A stretch of DNA of 64,000 bases from UBA6224 sp963730375. Its GTDB lineage: Bacteria > Patescibacteriota > Saccharimonadia > Saccharimonadales > UBA4665. Positions 50,304-58,432 of the stretch are shown here, piece by piece. Both the position numbers and the translations under genes were made by a program. Location: contig CAVSRJ010000001.1 in assembly GCA_963730375.1 (NCBI GenBank), forward strand, positions 620,001 to 684,000. The letters are read 5' to 3'. The notes beneath the pieces are model-generated. The model made no database searches, was not told the DNA's origin, and saw nothing but the letters and a program-made list of their open reading frames with translations. The first letter of the stretch is position 1. Each line of letters starts with the position of its first letter.

Positions 50304-52342
50304 ATGACGTTTGCACACTCCACTGACGGAGCTAAAGGGAGTAGGGCCAGCGTTGGCTGCTAAATTTGCGCAGCTGGGGCTCAAGACTATAGCCGACCTC
50401 ATCGATTACTACCCGCGTCGATACGACGATTATTCGGAGGTTGCAACAATCGCCAAGCTAAAACCGGGCGCCGTCACCATTCTGGCCGAGATTAAGCAGG
50501 CGGCAGGTCGGTATGTCCGGCGTGGTATGCACATTACCGAAGCAGTTGCCAGCGACGAGACGGGCAGTGTACGTCTGATATGGTTCAACCAGCCGTACCG
50601 TGCCGCAGCACTCAAACAGGGTCAGCAGTACTATATCTCTGGCCAGTTCGAGCTGAGTCACCAGCGGTTGCAGATTATGAGTCCGAGCGTGGAGCTTGCC
50701 AGCGAATTCCCCATCAATACCGCGCGCATCATACCCATTTACAAGGAGACGAAGGGACTCAATAGTCGTCAAATACGAGCCGCGCTCAAACAGGTCGTCG
50801 CAACCATCGATTCTCTCGAAGAAACCTTGCCCCATTGGATCATTGACGAGCATAACCTCATGAGTCGGGCCGAAGCGCTCTTAACAATGCATTTTCCTGA
50901 GTCCGCGGAAAAACTTGACGAAGCAAAACGGCGGCTAGGCTTCGAGGAGGTCTTTCAGTTGAGCCTGGCGGCACTTATGAACAAGGCTGAAGTCGCTGGT
51001 GAGCAGGCTCCGGCAGTACCGTTCGACGAACAAGTAGCCAAAGACTTCGTCAAGCATCTGCCGTTCACTCTGACGAATGCACAGCGCAAAGTCGTCTGGC
51101 AGATATACCTCGATTTGCAACGGACTCAGCCGATGAATCGCCTGGTCGAGGGTGACGTTGGTGCTGGAAAAACGGTGGTGGCTGCCATGGCGGCCGCTAT
51201 GGTACTGAATGATGGCAAGCAGGTAGCACTGATGGCGCCGACCGAGATATTAGCACGTCAGCACGCCGAAACGATCCAAAAGCTTCTCAAACCACTTGGT
51301 TACGGCGACACCGTCGGCTTGCTGGTCGGGAGCCTATCTTCGGCGCAGAAAAAACGCGCCCATCAGGCTATCAGCGTCGGCAACATTCGATTTATAGTCG
51401 GGACGCACGCACTCATTCAGGACAAAGTCGATCTGCATGAGCTTGAACTAATTATCATCGATGAGCAACACCGCTTTGGCGTCGAACAACGCAAAGCGCT
51501 CATGGCCAAAGCCGGCCACATGCCGCACGTGCTCAATCTGACAGCCACACCGATTCCGCGCAGCCTGGCATTGACCCTCTACGGCGAGTTAGACATATCG
51601 GTGCTGGACGAAAAGCCTGCTGGCCGTAAGGAGATCGAGACTCACATAACCTCACCAAATTCACGCAAACAACTCTACTCACAGATAGATACTCAGCTTG
51701 AGAACGGGCGCCAATTGTTTGTTGTGTGCCCCCTCGTCAATGAGTCGACAGTTACTGAAGCGAGTTCGGCAGAACAGACTTACAATAGCTTACGCAAAAC
51801 CGCGTTCAAGCATCGTCGAGTAGGGCTATTGCACGGTCAGATGAAGTCCGACGACAAGCAGGCGGTCATGCAACAATTCGTCAATCATGAGCTGGATATC
51901 CTTGTGGCGACAACGGTTATTGAGGTGGGTGTTGACGTGCCGAACGCCAGCATGATGCTCATCGAAAATGCCGATCGCTTTGGCCTGGCGCAGCTGCATC
52001 AATTGCGCGGACGGATTGGCCGTGGCGAGCATCAGAGCTACTGCTATCTCATGATGAGCGATAGTTCGGCACCAACGCGGCGCCTGCGTGCCATGGAGCG
52101 ACTGAATGATGGTTTCAAACTGGCCGAGCTAGACCTGGAGCTGCGTGGACCCGGCGCCATATATGGCACCATGCAGCATGGTGCACTCGACCTGCGAATT
52201 GCCAAATTAACAGATACCAAACTGATTGCCGATGCCCGCACCAGCGCCCAGAAGTTCCTCGATAGCCGGCGAGGAGCTGGTACAATACAACGTATTGAAT
52301 ATGAATGTTACACGACTTCGCGCGGTTACAAATTTGAACTGA
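50304..52342 (+). CDS. recG: ATP-dependent DNA helicase RecG, two frameshifts
   Basis: About 678 residues when corrected. Wedge/OB domain (PLTELKGVGPALAAKF, RYVRRGMHITEAV), helicase motifs VEGDVGAGKTVVAAMA, LMAPTEILARQHA, IIDEQHRFGVEQR, LTATPIPRSL and QLRGRIGRG. It rescues stalled forks. A TATACT (50292-50297) ends 6 nt before ATG 50304; one extra T at 50309-50311 separates this ATG from the main frame (corrected start MTLHTPLTELKG); otherwise a TTG at 50311 would start it. An extra C at about 52265 alters the end; without it the frame gives YNVL...LRAVTNLN and stops at 52342, one base before the next gene. Confidence 0.92.
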
Positions 52343-52343
52343 T

Positions 52344-53162
52344 ATGTATTCTGGATCTACACTAACCCAATACTCGGGGAATATTTTAGGTGCCCATCAA
52401 AAAATTGATCGGGTTGCTCGACGTCATCTCGAATCTTTGATGCCACAGGCACGGTTCCCGTCCACCCAACAAATACTGCAGTTTGAAGGTACCAATGGCC
52501 CCGACGGAATCAAGCGTAAAAGCCCAGCTCGTGATGAGCCGTGGCACTTTTTTGAGCCGTTCAACCTCGAAGACGAGAATTTGCCCGGACTCATCCAGGG
52601 ACATTATGACAACCTGGTATTGGCACTTACTAAGGATGATATGGTACGCGCCGCCTTCGAGGCTGCATGGCTGGCGCACGCCATGGTTGACGGACTGACG
52701 CCTGCGCACCACTATCCCTACGAAGAAAAGCTAATGGAACTCGGCGGCCCTTCAAACCAGGAGCGCAGTTCGCTCATGCGTAAATTGGTACTACCGGGAG
52801 AGACGCGGCGAGCCCAGCTCGCCAACAACTGGCGAATGTGGGGGCCAAAGGGTCTCATGACGACGCACGGAGGCTTCGAATGGGGGGTCGCTACCGTCAT
52901 TTTGCCGAGTCGCCTCAAGATAGCACTGCCTACGCAGGAGGATATTAACGACTTCAACAAGCAGTCATTAACTGAATGGTATCGGGATATTGCTCAACAG
53001 GTTGCCTCGTTACATATGTACGACCAATTTTATCGACGTGGCTGGACGACAAAGTTGGCTCGTCTGACCAGAAAAGAGTTAGCCCCACGCCTCGTGCACA
53101 GTGTTACGTTGGCATGGTATGGTGCGCTTGCCGAAGCACACCATCAAAAGGGCGGTAACTAA
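52344..53162 (+). CDS. Putative zinc-dependent phospholipase C/P1-nuclease-like protein
   Basis: 272 residues, starting one base after the corrected recG stop. His and Asp residues are spaced as in the all-helical PLC/S1-P1 nuclease fold: GAHQKIDRVARRHL at the N-terminus, DEPWHFFEPFN (about residue 63), AWLAHAMVDGLTPAHHYPYEE (about 105-125) and YDQFYRRGWT near the end. No signal peptide. Assignment is weak, based on the pattern LAHxxxDxxxPxHH. It overlaps rsmD by one base (TAATG). Confidence 0.5.
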   Translation: MYSGSTLTQYSGNILGAHQKIDRVARRHLESLMPQARFPSTQQILQFEGTNGPDGIKRKSPARDEPWHFFEPFNLEDENLPGLIQGHYDNLVLALTKDDMVRAAFEAAWLAHAMVDGLTPAHHYPYEEKLMELGGPSNQERSSLMRKLVLPGETRRAQLANNWRMWGPKGLMTTHGGFEWGVATVILPSRLKIALPTQEDINDFNKQSLTEWYRDIAQQVASLHMYDQFYRRGWTTKLARLTRKELAPRLVHSVTLAWYGALAEAHHQKGGN

Positions 53163-53704
53163 TGCGTATAATTTCTGGACGGCTCAAGGGGCGACAATTT
53201 AGTTCTGGCCACACAAAGCGGACGCACCCCATGAGCGAAAAAATCCGTGGTGCGCTGTTCAATGCGCTCGGGCCACTGCATGGATTAACAGTAATGGATG
53301 CGTTTGCAGGCACCGGTGCATTGACGTTTGAGGCTATCAGCCGCGGCGCCGCCAGTGTGTTGGCTATTGATATCGACCCGGAAGCCACCAAGACGATTGC
53401 CGCCAGTGTCCGCGAGCTTGAATTGGACGAATATGTTACGGTGCGTCGTAACAATATTAGTGGTTGGTCTCGTAATAATCAGCAAAGACAATTTAATATA
53501 GTGCTGGCGGACCCACCCTACACCGATATCCGCCCTGATGTGCTCGAGCGATTGACGGTCCATGTTGCCCCTGGGGGGCTGCTGGCGCTCAGCTGGCCCG
53601 GTAGTGAAGCTGTTCGTCCGTTCAAGGATTTTACTGTGATTGCACATAAAACTTACGGTGACGCCCAACTGGTATTCTATCGCCGCACTACTGATATCGT
53701 CTAA
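53162..53704 (+). CDS. rsmD: 16S rRNA (guanine966-N2)-methyltransferase
   Basis: 180 residues. MRIISGRLKGRQF start, RTHPMSEKIRGALFNAL, the SAM-binding DAFAGTGALTFEAISRGA and the catalytic ADPPYTD (N6/N2-methylase DPPY). It methylates G966 of 16S rRNA. Last gene of the recG-PLC-like-rsmD operon. Confidence 0.94.
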   Translation: MRIISGRLKGRQFSSGHTKRTHPMSEKIRGALFNALGPLHGLTVMDAFAGTGALTFEAISRGAASVLAIDIDPEATKTIAASVRELELDEYVTVRRNNISGWSRNNQQRQFNIVLADPPYTDIRPDVLERLTVHVAPGGLLALSWPGSEAVRPFKDFTVIAHKTYGDAQLVFYRRTTDIV

Positions 53705-53768
53705 GAGAGAAAAGTAACAAAAACCACAATATAGTCAACGCTGCATAGACATGATAAAGTAGTACATT

Positions 53769-54155
53769 ATGGAATTAGGTAAAATAGATGGAACGCCAGT
53801 GTATGGCCCTCCGTTGAGCCCAGATGAAATAAATGCGACACGTATGGGCACTTGTATTAGTGTAGAACCGGAAGGTGAATCTTGCTTTGAGCTAACATCA
53901 CCGGCAACTATTCATGCGTACGTGGGCGGCCGACAAGTTTACTTCGATAGAATTACGTACTTATTGCCTTGCTTTGATGCACGGTTCGTTCGATCCCGCA
54001 GCCGCGCCGCTCGCAGAATCGCAACGGTTACGATGCCAGAAGTCGCCCAGTTCTTCGACTCGTCAATGACACCGAACAAACGGGCTAACGCTTTTTCGCG
54101 GTCGGCTTGGTGGTGTTTATCCTGGACGAGTCTTCGTAATGAGCTATGTCGCTAA
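53769..54155 (+). CDS. Hypothetical protein
   Basis: 128 residues. Residues 1-70 (GKIDGTPVYGPPLSPDEINATRMG, CFELTSPATIHAYVGGRQVYFDR) look like a compact beta domain; the last 35 residues overlap the convergent gene by 71 nt and look less natural, so a frameshift or earlier true stop is possible. GATAAA/TACATT boxes lie just before the ATG. No family recognised. Confidence 0.45.
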   Translation: MELGKIDGTPVYGPPLSPDEINATRMGTCISVEPEGESCFELTSPATIHAYVGGRQVYFDRITYLLPCFDARFVRSRSRAARRIATVTMPEVAQFFDSSMTPNKRANAFSRSAWWCLSWTSLRNELCR

Positions 54156-54843
54156 TCTCTTTTTGACGCAGAGGCACTAGGAAGAAGTACAGTAGATTCA
54201 TAATTATGCCCAGTAGCACACCAATTAGGCCAAATCCGTTCACAAATGACGTTGCCAGCAGTATGACGAAAATCACGCCCATAACACCCCATACGCTTTT
54301 GCGCTCTGCCCGTGTCTGTTGGGCGCTCAGTTTGAACGCCTCCATGATGCCAACGTTTCGCTCCACCAGATAATACGGTGCCATAATGTATCGGCGCAAG
54401 ATGATAAGACCCGGCACCACAAACAGTAAGATCCCCAACATCACCGCTATCGACAAAAGCATCAGTGTGCCATACAGACGCCATGTATATTTGAAGCCGC
54501 TACGTATGAACCCGATCAGTTCGTCGCCAGCGCCACGGACACCCTGGACACTTAACGTGAGAACTGCAGGAATAGTTAGCAGCATCCAGAACGTCGCTAC
54601 CAATGACAACATGACACCTAGTTGCGCACCATCAGACTGGAAGACATTGGCGTAATCGTTCAGTGTGGGAGCGCTGTTGCCGGCCAGTTGTCTGAGGGCC
54701 TTTTCTAATTGGTAGCCACCGAGTCCGCTGAGAACTGATGGAATGATAACAAGCCAAAATAGACTGATGACGTGCGAACCGATCAGTCGGGTGCTTTCAT
54801 TTAGTAAATCCCAGCTTGGTGTTAATCGTGGTGATTCTTTCAT
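54085..54843 (-). CDS. Multi-pass membrane protein
   Basis: 252 residues from ATG 54843; TATAGT (54856-54851) ends 6-7 nt upstream (leaderless). An upstream in-frame ATG (54993) is rejected because that stretch is the tRNA-Leu read backwards. Several hydrophobic segments: VISLFWLVIIPSVLSGL, LGVMLSLVATFWMLLTIPAVL, YGTLMLLSIAVMLGILLFVVPGLII and a final SFVNGFGLIGVLLGIIMNLLYFF. LRRYIMAPYYLVERN resembles the GlpF-linked/DUF975 type of membrane domain with the PxxxxxR-y-xxxPxxxxE pattern. Function unknown. Confidence 0.72.
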   Translation of the reverse strand: MKESPRLTPSWDLLNESTRLIGSHVISLFWLVIIPSVLSGLGGYQLEKALRQLAGNSAPTLNDYANVFQSDGAQLGVMLSLVATFWMLLTIPAVLTLSVQGVRGAGDELIGFIRSGFKYTWRLYGTLMLLSIAVMLGILLFVVPGLIILRRYIMAPYYLVERNVGIMEAFKLSAQQTRAERKSVWGVMGVIFVILLATSFVNGFGLIGVLLGIIMNLLYFFLVPLRQKEISDIAHYEDSSRINTTKPTAKKR

Positions 54844-54876
54844 GCGTCTACTATAGCATTTTTCGGTGTTATTTCT

Positions 54877-54882
54877 TATAAT
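54877..54882 (+). promoter_or_regulatory. Likely -10 of the tRNA-Leu gene
   Basis: TATAAT, 25 nt before the mature tRNA 5' end; no good -35 is seen. Confidence 0.5.
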
Positions 54883-54907
54883 GAGCCCTGTTGTCAAAAC
54901 CCTACGA

Positions 54908-54992
54908 GCGGATGTGGTGGAATTGGTAGACACGCCAGTTTTAGGAGCTGGTGCCGTAAGGCGTGAAGGTTCAAGTCCTTTCATCCGCACCA
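54908..54992 (+). tRNA. tRNA-Leu (anticodon UAG)
   Basis: 85 nt including an encoded CCA (54990-54992). Acceptor stem GCGGATG/CATCCGC, D-arm with GGTAGACAC, anticodon stem CCAGT/GCTGG with loop TTTAGGA (anticodon TAG), a class II variable arm GTGCCGTAAGGCGT, and a T-arm with GTTCAAGTC. Reads CUN codons. Confidence 0.96.
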
Positions 54993-55007
54993 CGATTATT
55001 CGACGAT

Positions 55008-55523
55008 ATGCAATTTACGCCTGGATTACAGTTTGATATTACAGAGGGCATCGGCAGAGAGCAGCTCAGTATTCTTACGGCTGCCGCAGATGATGGTACG
55101 TATCAGGGTGACGTTTTTGGGATGTCTCACGACATCGTGCGGAGCGACGAAGTGTGGCGCGGGCCGGAATTCACGACAACGCACCGAGTGCCTGTTTTCT
55201 CTGAAATAAACCCGTCCATGCTGAAATACCAAGACGTACCACCCTACCTCTGGACTATAGTGAGAGGTCTAACTAGCGCAATGGTAGACCACGAAAATCT
55301 TTCTGGCGACGCTCGCGGCAGAGTAAAACGCCCAAATGACGAAGAATTACATATGGATCTGGATATAGCCTGGACAGGCCTGAGAGGCTGTCCGGATACT
55401 CATAGCGAGGCAGTGCTCCACGAGACTCCCAATAGTTTGCGACTGATCCTCGCCAGAGATAGTGGCCGACTCGCTCTCGATTATGCTAGGGCACGCAACT
55501 ATTCGCTCATCCGTTCTCCGTGA
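55008..55523 (+). CDS. Hypothetical protein after tRNA-Leu
   Basis: 171 residues from ATG 55008, 15 nt after the tRNA, with no evident ribosome site; it may share the tRNA transcript. Mixed alpha/beta sequence (QFTPGLQFDITEGIG, WRGPEFTTTHRVPVF, LWTIVRGLTSAMVDHEN). No membrane helix or known family. Confidence 0.5.
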   Translation: MQFTPGLQFDITEGIGREQLSILTAAADDGTYQGDVFGMSHDIVRSDEVWRGPEFTTTHRVPVFSEINPSMLKYQDVPPYLWTIVRGLTSAMVDHENLSGDARGRVKRPNDEELHMDLDIAWTGLRGCPDTHSEAVLHETPNSLRLILARDSGRLALDYARARNYSLIRSP

Positions 55524-55534
55524 CCATAAGCGCG

Positions 55535-55563
55535 TTGACAAAAACAAGCAAAAGTACTATAAT
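55535..55563 (+). promoter_or_regulatory. Perfect promoter for a leaderless mRNA
   Basis: TTGACA (55535-55540), 17-nt spacer, TATAAT (55558-55563); ATG at 55573 is 9 nt further and no ribosome site is present. Confidence 0.88.
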
Positions 55564-55572
55564 ACGACGGTT

Positions 55573-56679
55573 ATGGTTCATGAGCATTTACCGAGTTTAG
55601 AGGAGACGAATAAACCAAATGTCGCCAACGGAATACCCGCTGGTGCCGGTGAGGTAGTAGCCGATGAACCAATCTTTCCAACCCGTTCAGAGTTGCACGC
55701 TGCTACTCGCCCGAGTCGATTCGGTGTAGCACGCCGTGCTGGAGTTATTGTGACTGGTGCTGCTTTGGCACTGACGGCGTTAAGCGCATCGCAAGAAACC
55801 ACTGTTCAAGAGGTTACTCCACCAGTGTTTACTGGCAACCCACTAGAGAATCTGACGCCACTTCACTATGATTATAGTTCACAGGATCAGCTTGATGACA
55901 ACATGAGCGCCGGCAAAGCCCGTGTTGAGCTACTCAACTGGATGCATTCAGAGGAACAGAAGCAACTTGACCCCAAAGGGTTTAGTGATGGACAGTTTCT
56001 TGGCGCATTTGTTCAAGTATTCGACGTTAAGGATTCCACTCGGCGAACCAAAGAAGTAAACGACTACTATCAATCACGTGGTAAAAAAATCCCTCCAACG
56101 CCCAAAATTTCCGCCCATCGCCTGATTGGGAGTATCGGTTTGGCGGACGACAATAAGCTCGCTAATGGTGCAGTACTGCAAGCAGACAGCATTAACTCTC
56201 ACACGTTGTTTATACAGCATCATGATATTACACCTATAGATGCACCTATTTCTGTGCAGGCTACTCTGGGTGACAAAGAGATCTCTGGAATACGGCGTGA
56301 TCGTCGCATGGGAATAGCCGGAGTTCCCACCAAGCAAGACCGAGTCTACATAGTCGAACCAGTAGAAAGCCGTGAGGGCTGGGTGCGTGTCAGGGAGTAC
56401 AAACTGATAGGCCAGACAGTACTGAGTATATACAAAAATATCGATGGCAAAATGATCAAGGACAAGCAGGCCATCCTAGAAGATGCTTACCTGCGTCCCA
56501 AAGGTGTTAATGAAGACGTAGATATCATTCGCACGAGTATGTGCTGGGTACCTGGCTTCGAGACGCAAGAAACCAACCAACGTCTAATTTCGACGTTCCA
56601 GGAAGTGGACGTAACAATAGAGCGCGGGTCAGTGAAGATGGCAGGCGACAAGAATCCTACACCGCTTCCGCACGACTAA
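55573..56679 (+). CDS. Membrane-anchored extracytoplasmic protein
   Basis: 368 residues from ATG 55573 (an upstream in-frame ATG at 55462 precedes the promoter and is rejected). About 55 cytoplasmic residues, a transmembrane helix (about residues 57-76, AGVIVTGAALALTALSA), and a large outer domain with no Cys pairs that suggest disulphides until one late Cys. The segment GKARVELLNWMHSEEQ is helical; later parts are beta-rich. No known domain is recognised. The very strong promoter suggests high expression. Confidence 0.7.
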   Translation: MVHEHLPSLEETNKPNVANGIPAGAGEVVADEPIFPTRSELHAATRPSRFGVARRAGVIVTGAALALTALSASQETTVQEVTPPVFTGNPLENLTPLHYDYSSQDQLDDNMSAGKARVELLNWMHSEEQKQLDPKGFSDGQFLGAFVQVFDVKDSTRRTKEVNDYYQSRGKKIPPTPKISAHRLIGSIGLADDNKLANGAVLQADSINSHTLFIQHHDITPIDAPISVQATLGDKEISGIRRDRRMGIAGVPTKQDRVYIVEPVESREGWVRVREYKLIGQTVLSIYKNIDGKMIKDKQAILEDAYLRPKGVNEDVDIIRTSMCWVPGFETQETNQRLISTFQEVDVTIERGSVKMAGDKNPTPLPHD

Positions 56680-56695
56680 CCAATACATAAGCATA

Positions 56696-56724
56696 TTGAC
56701 AAAACCAAACAAATTTGCTAAAAT
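56696..56724 (+). promoter_or_regulatory. Promoter of GC-rich cassette 3
   Basis: TTGACA (56696-56701), 17-nt spacer, TAAAAT (56719-56724). Predicted start near 56731. Confidence 0.82.
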
Positions 56725-56730
56725 ATGCTT

Positions 56731-56990
56731 CGCATTCAGTTGAGTGTGGATGTTGGCACAACTCCAGTTGCGCTGCCCGTATCACTCCTGGATTGCACCT
56801 TGACATGTCAGTTACTGAGATATCGGATAATTGTTGCTTCCTGTGCGATGTAATCAAGTGTTGAATCTCCTGTTATGGTAAGAACGAGTTTCTTGCCCTG
56901 CCAGGAGATTGGACCAGATTATGGGCCATACCCGAGTCGTGCACATCCGTGCGCGCACCCATTCGAGCAAAACCCCTGCATGGAGGAAAC
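56731..56990 (+). other. Structured 5' leader of cassette 3
   Basis: About 260 nt with no convincing gene. It contains a GTTGGCACAAC-type hairpin, the 5' pairing arm and a perfect 9-bp stem AATCTCCTG (about 56864) with CAGGAGATT (about 56902). The long leader contrasts with leaderless neighbours. Confidence 0.55.
56801..56815 (+). repeat. Cassette 3 pairing arm, 5' UTR side
   Basis: TGACATGTCAGTTAC; its exact reverse complement lies at 57712-57726 after the gene. Part of it (TGACATGTCA) is itself palindromic. Confidence 0.72.
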
Positions 56991-57566
56991 ATGAACAAGC
57001 GAACGACTCTCGCGCTCGTCGGCATCGTCGGCGTCTCCGCGCTCACCATCCCCACCACGGCGGCCTTCGCCGGCAACGGCAACCACGGCAACGACGGCCA
57101 GAAGGTGCACAAGAGCTACGTCTGCAAGTACGTGTCCAAGCCCGGTGAGGCGGAGCGCCTGCAGACGGGTCAGAACCCCATCTTCGTCGACAACCACGCC
57201 CTCCTCGGAGGCCCCGGTGACGTCTACGTCGGTCAGGAGTTCAAGGACGGCCAGTTCCGGTCCGTGGTCATCGTGGCCAACACGCCGAAGCTCAACCCCG
57301 AGCCCGGTGTCGACCAGTGCCCGCCCGTGACCCCGCCGCCCTCGCCGAGCCCGAGCCCGAGCAACACGCCCAGCGAGAGCCCCTCGCCGAGCCCGAGCAA
57401 CACGCCCAGCGAGAGCCCCTCGCCGAGCCCGAGCCCGAAGCCCCCGGTCGTGAACCCGCCCGTCACCCCCCCGAAGGAGCCGGAGACCCCCAAGTCCCCC
57501 GACACCCCCAAGGAGAAGACGGTCGTTCCCGACCTGAACGAGGTGGACCTCTCCGAGACCGCCTGA
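56991..57566 (+). CDS. GC-rich cassette 3: secreted Pro/Ser-rich protein
   Basis: 191 residues from ATG 56991 (GGAGGAAAC directly upstream). Signal peptide with a probable cleavage after TTAAFA (about residue 25), a small domain with HKSYVCKYVSKPGE and a second Cys (DQCPP), then a Pro/Ser/Glu repeat (PSPSPSNTPSES twice) and a Pro-rich tail. The domain form VCKYVxxPGxxExLQTG is, from memory, shared with actinobacterial and saccharibacterial secreted proteins. Codons end almost only in C or G. Probably exported; role unknown. Confidence 0.78.
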   Translation: MNKRTTLALVGIVGVSALTIPTTAAFAGNGNHGNDGQKVHKSYVCKYVSKPGEAERLQTGQNPIFVDNHALLGGPGDVYVGQEFKDGQFRSVVIVANTPKLNPEPGVDQCPPVTPPPSPSPSPSNTPSESPSPSPSNTPSESPSPSPSPKPPVVNPPVTPPKEPETPKSPDTPKEKTVVPDLNEVDLSETA

Positions 57567-57591
57567 CCTGACGCCTCGGCGTCGATCGGTC

Positions 57592-57657
57592 ACCCGGTGG
57601 GTGCGAGTACAGATCGCCGCGACTTCGCGACGAACCCTGACTCGCACCCATCCGGGT
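57592..57657 (+). other. Long bulged hairpin after the cassette 3 gene
   Basis: ACCCGG-TGGGTGCGAGT (57592-57608) pairs with ACTCGCACCCA-T-CCGGGT (57640-57657): 17 bp with one bulged T. The loop contains GCGA-ct-TCGC. It has no U-run, so it is not a simple terminator. It matches the position and style of the hairpin at 32230-32316. Confidence 0.7.
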
Positions 57658-57711
57658 CGGCCATCGCTTCATCTTCACCTTTCCACCCCCCGCAACCCCA
57701 TCCCCACACTC

Positions 57712-57726
57712 GTAACTGACATGTCA
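57712..57726 (+). repeat. Cassette 3 pairing arm, 3' UTR side
   Basis: GTAACTGACATGTCA, reverse complement of 56801-56815. In the transcript the two can form a 15-bp helix around the gene. Confidence 0.72.
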
Positions 57727-57749
57727 TACAACCATTTGCACGTTTTTCG

Positions 57750-57772
57750 ACACACCGCCAGGTGTGTTTTTT
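57750..57772 (+). terminator. Terminator of cassette 3
   Basis: ACACACC-GCCA-GGTGTGT followed by TTTTT. Confidence 0.85.
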
Positions 57773-57797
57773 GTTGCCACAGCGTACACTGGAAGTG

Positions 57798-58415
57798 ATG
57801 AGTACGAATCGAGTTGTCATCTACGTGCCCGGCCTGGGCGACAAGCGCCTCCGTGGCCAACAGTTCCTGGTGTCCACCTGGCGCTGGTGGGCCGTAGAGC
57901 CGATTATTTTTCAGATGAAGTGGGCTGACAAAGAGGACTTTGCGCCCAAATTTGCTCGCTTGTTACATCTGATAGATGACTTACACAGGCAGGGCAAAGA
58001 CATCTCCATCGTCGGTACCAGTGCCGGCGCGACTGCGGCCATTCACGCATTCGCAGCCCGCAAGGATGTTATTCGTGGCATCGTTGTCATCTGTGGCAAA
58101 ATCAACCGCCCAGAGGCCATAGGCAAAAGCTACCGCCGCAAAAACCCCGCCTTTGGCCAGTCGGCTGACAAAATCCAGCGTTCGCTCGATGAACTTAGCT
58201 TCGAGACAGACCGGCCACGGATATATTCCAGGTATGCGATATTTGATGAACTGGTTCCAAAGCAAGACAGTATCGTGGTTGGGGCTAAAAATCATATGGT
58301 AGTAGGTGTTGGACATGCCGTCACTATCGCGACTCAACTGCTGCTCGGTGCGCCCAGCTCTATTTACGATTTTTACAACAGCTCCGTAAGTGATAGAATA
58401 ACCCCTGTAACCTAA
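57798..58415 (+). CDS. Alpha/beta hydrolase-like protein
   Basis: 205 residues from ATG 57798, 7 nt after TACACT (57785-57790), leaderless. VVIYVPGLGDKR at the start and ISIVGTSAGATAAIHA (about residues 72-87, GxSxG nucleophile elbow) define a lipase/esterase-like fold; FDELVPKQD may hold the acid and VGVGHAV the catalytic His. Cytoplasmic, substrate unknown. Monocistronic before hisS. Confidence 0.75.
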   Translation: MSTNRVVIYVPGLGDKRLRGQQFLVSTWRWWAVEPIIFQMKWADKEDFAPKFARLLHLIDDLHRQGKDISIVGTSAGATAAIHAFAARKDVIRGIVVICGKINRPEAIGKSYRRKNPAFGQSADKIQRSLDELSFETDRPRIYSRYAIFDELVPKQDSIVVGAKNHMVVGVGHAVTIATQLLLGAPSSIYDFYNSSVSDRITPVT

Positions 58416-58432
58416 ACAAGAATCAGTACTTC

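Noticed and set aside
52270..52365. recG ending at 52365 as read directly
   Set aside because: The last 30 codons do not look like RecG; removing one base near 52265 gives a typical C-terminus and a stop one base before the next gene.
54844..54993. N-terminal extension of the minus-strand membrane protein
   Set aside because: It is the antisense of tRNA-Leu; the start is placed at 54843 with its own -10 box.
56949..57571. Alternative long open frames in the GC-rich cassettes, on both strands
   Set aside because: High GC removes stops in all frames; only the chosen frames have ribosome sites, signal or membrane features and a consistent C/G third-position bias.
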